Of a DNA stretch of 64,000 bases, positions 61,670-64,000 are shown in pieces. Under the pieces are notes generated by a model, which worked only from the letters and a program-made list of their open reading frames with translations, was not told the DNA's origin and did no database searches. The stretch's first letter is position 1; every line of letters begins with the position of its first letter. Made by a program: the position numbers and the translations under genes. The stretch is from an uncultured Bacteroides sp. (GTDB taxonomy: Bacteria; Bacteroidota; Bacteroidia; Bacteroidales; Bacteroidaceae), in the NCBI RefSeq assembly GCF_963677685.1, contig NZ_OY782186.1, positions 2,852,001 to 2,916,000 of the forward strand. Reading direction: 5' to 3'.

Positions 61670-63133
61670 TTAAAAATCTGAAACACAGCGGAGAGCGAAC
61701 CCGCTGTTACGCTTGTAGGTGTTCGTGTACACATTGCTGCTGTCGAAGGGCAAGAAGTACGCATCGGTGCTGATGTACGGAGTACTAGACCAATAGTAGC
61801 CATTGCTACCGACATCGAACATAGTCGTGCCACCACGGTAGCGATAGCCGGAAGTCGGCAAAAAGACGTAATTATCTCTGTCTCCACTAGCGGGAACGGA
61901 AGTTGTACCGAAATAACGACCATTAACGCCATTGTAAGTACCATAAACAGAACCTGTAGCAATCAAAGCATCAAATTCATCTCTTGTTGGCATACGCCAA
62001 GTACCCGTAGGAACAACCTGCTGACAAGGGTCAAAAGAAACTGAATAATCACCGCTATACTGATTTGTGTTATTCGTAGGATCTAACGTACACCAATTCC
62101 AATAATCACCACCATCCCAAACACCGGAATATACTTCTTGAGTGGGTTGGAAAGTATAAGTACTACCAATTTTTATCAAGTTACCCTTAGCCCAAGTGAT
62201 AGCCTTTTTAAAGTTCACAGTTAATACATATTTTGTATTAGCGGACATCGATTTAGCCGTGAAAGTAATACTCTTGTCGGTCAAAGTGGTGCTGCCAACA
62301 GTGATGGAAGTAAAAGTCAACGTGACAGCCTCACCATTACTGAAAACTGTCGAAGCGTCACTCGAAACGGAAGTACCGTTGGGAGAAGACCAACTCAAAA
62401 CCTTAGCTGAAGAGGTACCAGAAACCGTAGCAACACCTGAACTTAAAGGCAAAGTGGCACTGTAATTAGGACTCAAAGTAGCACTGCAAGCTGTGATGTT
62501 ACTACCACTGGAAGTAGCAGTAACTGTAACCTGACTAAAAACATGCTCAAAAGCAATAGAAAAGCTACTGCTCGCACTGGTGATGTTCACATTAGTTTTG
62601 TAATACAACAGGTCATTATCAGGACTTACAGACAAGCTCGTTACAGAACTGCTAAAAGTAGGAAGAGTATTGCTGTTACCATAAGAATAACAAACAAACG
62701 TATAAGTCTTATTCACAGGAAGCCAGAAATCGGGAGCCGCATCGCCTACAACGTAATCGGCATGATTAACGTAACCAGAAGCAGAAACATCATTCTCTTT
62801 GTAAGCGATCACACGATAACGGACACCATTACTTAAAGAACTCCCTGCACGGCTATGAACATCTTTAACAGGAGAAAGCGTAGCAACCATACTCCAATGC
62901 TTATCCAAAGGGACCGTAACACTTGAAGAAGCGGCAGAAGAAGTAGAACGGCTAGAAACAACCTCCTCACCCTTCCAAGACTCACCAACACGCACATGAA
63001 CGGCAACACGACTTTCCTTATCAACACTGCCGGAATCAGAATCATCATTACTACAAGAACATAAAAAGCTAACAAAAAGCAAGAAGCTCAAAAGCGGAAA
63101 ACGCTTTAAAAAAGGAGAATGAGTATTTTTCAT
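61670..63133 (-). CDS. Target 4: fimbrillin-like FISUMP lipoprotein with variable C-terminus
   Basis: 487 aa with lipobox FLCSC and SNDDSD, fimbrillin-like domains and a FISUMP end. It is a separate unit: own promoter module B, hairpin, and MSL remnant, upstream of the OmpA gene. It lacks about ten residues around the VNFKKAITWAKGN junction that targets 1-3 have. The variable end shares an AYFLPFDSSNVYT tract with target 1. It ends in CVSDF and TAA, while the others end in CVSDL and TAG. It could be a donor or older copy. Confidence 0.85.
   Translation of the reverse strand: MKNTHSPFLKRFPLLSFLLFVSFLCSCSNDDSDSGSVDKESRVAVHVRVGESWKGEEVVSSRSTSSAASSSVTVPLDKHWSMVATLSPVKDVHSRAGSSLSNGVRYRVIAYKENDVSASGYVNHADYVVGDAAPDFWLPVNKTYTFVCYSYGNSNTLPTFSSSVTSLSVSPDNDLLYYKTNVNITSASSSFSIAFEHVFSQVTVTATSSGSNITACSATLSPNYSATLPLSSGVATVSGTSSAKVLSWSSPNGTSVSSDASTVFSNGEAVTLTFTSITVGSTTLTDKSITFTAKSMSANTKYVLTVNFKKAITWAKGNLIKIGSTYTFQPTQEVYSGVWDGGDYWNWCTLDPTNNTNQYSGDYSVSFDPCQQVVPTGTWRMPTRDEFDALIATGSVYGTYNGVNGRYFGTTSVPASGDRDNYVFLPTSGYRYRGGTTMFDVGSNGYYWSSTPYISTDAYFLPFDSSNVYTNTYKRNSGFALRCVSDF
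61673..61849 (-). other. Variable region of target 4
   Basis: Same framework as the others with different NNY codons in the first half; the central segment is identical to target 1 including usually variable positions. Confidence 0.7.
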
Positions 63134-63172
63134 CTTTTATTTAATTATTTTGATATTTGTTGAATATATAGG

Positions 63173-63180
63173 CAAAATTA
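63173..63180 (-). promoter_or_regulatory. Promoter B -7 box, target 4
   Basis: TAATTTTG on the minus strand, 39 nt before the target 4 start. Part of repeated module B. Confidence 0.55.
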
Positions 63181-63243
63181 CTGATTTATTTCATCACATT
63201 ATAACAAATAAAAGCCACCGAGAAAGACTTACAAATACAAATA

Positions 63244-63276
63244 TTCAATAATGCATAGAATATATGAATTATTGAA
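63244..63276. promoter_or_regulatory. Upstream inverted repeat, module B
   Basis: TTCAATAA-N17-TTATTGAA, 63 nt upstream of promoter B's -7 box. Confidence 0.55.
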
Positions 63277-63297
63277 AATGTTATACATGGTTAAATA

Positions 63298-63329
63298 ATA
63301 AAAAAGCCTCCCGAACACTTTCGGAAGGC
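63298..63329 (-). terminator. Leftward terminator between modules B and C
   Basis: 10-bp arms with one mismatch (63306-63315 and 63320-63329) followed on the minus strand by a run of T. It would end transcripts from module C or from the membrane-protein gene. Confidence 0.75.
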
Positions 63330-63337
63330 ACAAACAA

Positions 63338-63370
63338 AACAAACAAATGAGCCGTGATTCACATCATGAG
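63338..63370. repeat. 33-nt repeat, copy B
   Basis: Near-identical to 61486-61518 (shared core TGATTCACATCATGAG). Within the short stretch between module C and the terminator. Confidence 0.6.
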
Positions 63371-63436
63371 CGGTTACTTGAGATTATTGAATTTTTTATT
63401 GTAAGATCCTAAGTAAAATTTATTAAAATACAAAGA

Positions 63437-63540
63437 CGAAAGTAATTATTAATTTTATCATATTAAAACAAGTTTAGCAGCCTAAAACAGGGTGATAAAA
63501 AGTAAATTTTCAATAATGTATAGAATATATAATTTATCTA
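63437..63540 (-). promoter_or_regulatory. Orphan promoter module C
   Basis: Third copy of the module: TACTTTCG at 63437-63444 (one change from consensus) and a half-preserved TTCAATAA repeat at 63509, 64 nt upstream. No gene follows before the terminator at 63298-63329, so it is either decayed or makes a short RNA of about 130 nt. Confidence 0.45.
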
Positions 63541-63588
63541 AAAAGTTGTATTATGTTAATTAACTTTTACTCTTAACTATTTCTCTCA

Positions 63589-64000
63589 TCACCATAGTTG
63601 TTTTAGCCAAGAGAAGCCACGCTTCTTTTGTAGATAAAGTAACAAAAGAGCTATTATGGTAGTAAAAGCTAATACAATTATCGTAAAGAATAAAAGTGAA
63701 CTGATATGAGGCAAGAAACAGATCACTGCATAGATTACACCGATATGCAATAAATAATACAACAGCAATAGCTTTCTTAATTTGCTCCAGATAGGGTGAT
63801 CGCCTATTCGCAAAGAAACGATGAGCAAAAGCAGGATGCTGCTGAACAGAACATTGCATAATGGCCATCTATAGAAAGCTCCTATGCCACAAACGATACA
63901 CAATATAATCACTCCCAATTGGGGTAATTGTTTAAACACTGCCATGTATGCAGCTACTAGCATACCCCCTGCCATGTAACCCAATGCTTGAAAAACGCCA
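63589..64000 (-). CDS. Multi-spanning membrane protein, partial (probable acyltransferase-3 family)
   Basis: The frame stays open to the right edge, so the N-terminal part is missing; about 137 residues are seen. At least four hydrophobic helices are visible, with a LLLYYLLHIGVIYAV segment like the late helix of acyltransferase-3 (OafA/WecH) proteins, and a basic C-terminus (KKRGFSWLKQLW). It would modify a surface sugar or peptidoglycan if that is right. It points leftward toward the target array but is separated from it by module C and the terminator. Family call tentative. Confidence 0.6.
   Translation of the reverse strand, partial: GVFQALGYMAGGMLVAAYMAVFKQLPQLGVIILCIVCGIGAFYRWPLCNVLFSSILLLLIVSLRIGDHPIWSKLRKLLLLYYLLHIGVIYAVICFLPHISSLLFFTIIVLAFTTIIALLLLYLQKKRGFSWLKQLW

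Noticed and set aside
55476..62836. Long plus-strand reading frames opposite the four target genes
   Set aside because: They recur at the same relative place in each paralogue, lack start signals and have unnatural composition; they are shadows of the Ser/Thr-rich coding strand.
63338..63370. 33-nt repeat as the DGR template repeat
   Set aside because: It shares no sequence with the variable regions and is far too short.
63560..63868. Second minus-strand frame overlapping the right-edge membrane protein
   Set aside because: It is a shifted frame of the same hydrophobic region; the other frame is open to the window edge and has better membrane-helix and acyltransferase-like features.

Overview
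The window looks like a Bacteroides-type chromosome. It is AT-rich, and most genes are preceded by the Bacteroidetes -7 promoter consensus TAnnTTTG. The gene content is Bacteroidales-like: 2-oxoacid:ferredoxin oxidoreductase, PPi-dependent phosphofructokinase, a NUDIX-type AraR, GH97/GH51/GH28 hydrolases, fimbrillin/FISUMP lipoproteins. No rRNA, tRNA, CRISPR array or transposase was seen.

Layout. 1-2.9 kb: edge of an SDR gene, an RhlE-type RNA helicase and a three-gene small envelope-protein operon. 2.9-7.8 kb: sugar housekeeping (mannose-6-P isomerase; aldose epimerase, MFS hexose transporter and galactokinase in an operon). 7.8-24.5 kb: L-arabinose utilisation. A divergent GH51 arabinofuranosidase faces a rightward run of lipoprotein mutarotase, SSS symporter, AraR, AraD, AraA, AraB, GH97, a second GH51, transketolase and RpiB. 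Arabinose is thus released, imported, converted to xylulose-5-P and passed to the pentose phosphate pathway next door. 24.5-29.5 kb: a GH28 enzyme, a TPR protein and a four-subunit 2-oxoacid:ferredoxin oxidoreductase that also encodes an unlisted 56-residue membrane protein. 29.5-54.4 kb: mixed envelope and metabolic genes. These include a porin, an ECF sigma operon, guanine deaminase, a FadL-like protein, a Trp/Tyr/Gly then Ser/Arg-rich secreted protein, PrmA, GH25, PFP, an acyltransferase, a nitrilase, a NagB-like/PIG-L fusion that has lost NagB catalytic residues, an amidase-like protein and a YgiQ radical SAM protein.

54.4-63.2 kb is the most interesting part. All genes run leftward: four paralogous fimbrillin-like surface lipoproteins (about 490 aa), an OmpA-family outer-membrane protein, short ORFs and a small MutS-domain-I-like protein. 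The lipoproteins end in a FISUMP/C-type-lectin-like domain whose last about 60 residues differ almost only at codons of the form NNY. The first two bases vary freely and the third pyrimidine is fixed in each column, which is what adenine mutagenesis of AAY template codons in a diversity-generating retroelement (DGR) would leave. All four genes carry a 9-bp-stem hairpin 38-39 nt after the stop codon, and the MutS-like (MSL) gene is a known DGR companion type. No reverse transcriptase or template repeat lies in the window, so this looks like a remote target array served in trans, or a stranded one. The junctions between tandem copies show that it grew by unequal crossing-over between the short ORF and the start of the MSL gene. 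A repeated promoter module with a TTCAATAA-N17-TTATTGAA inverted repeat at a fixed distance drives the OmpA gene and the fourth target, and a third copy drives no recognisable gene.

The right edge cuts a multi-spanning membrane protein, probably an acyltransferase-3 family member.
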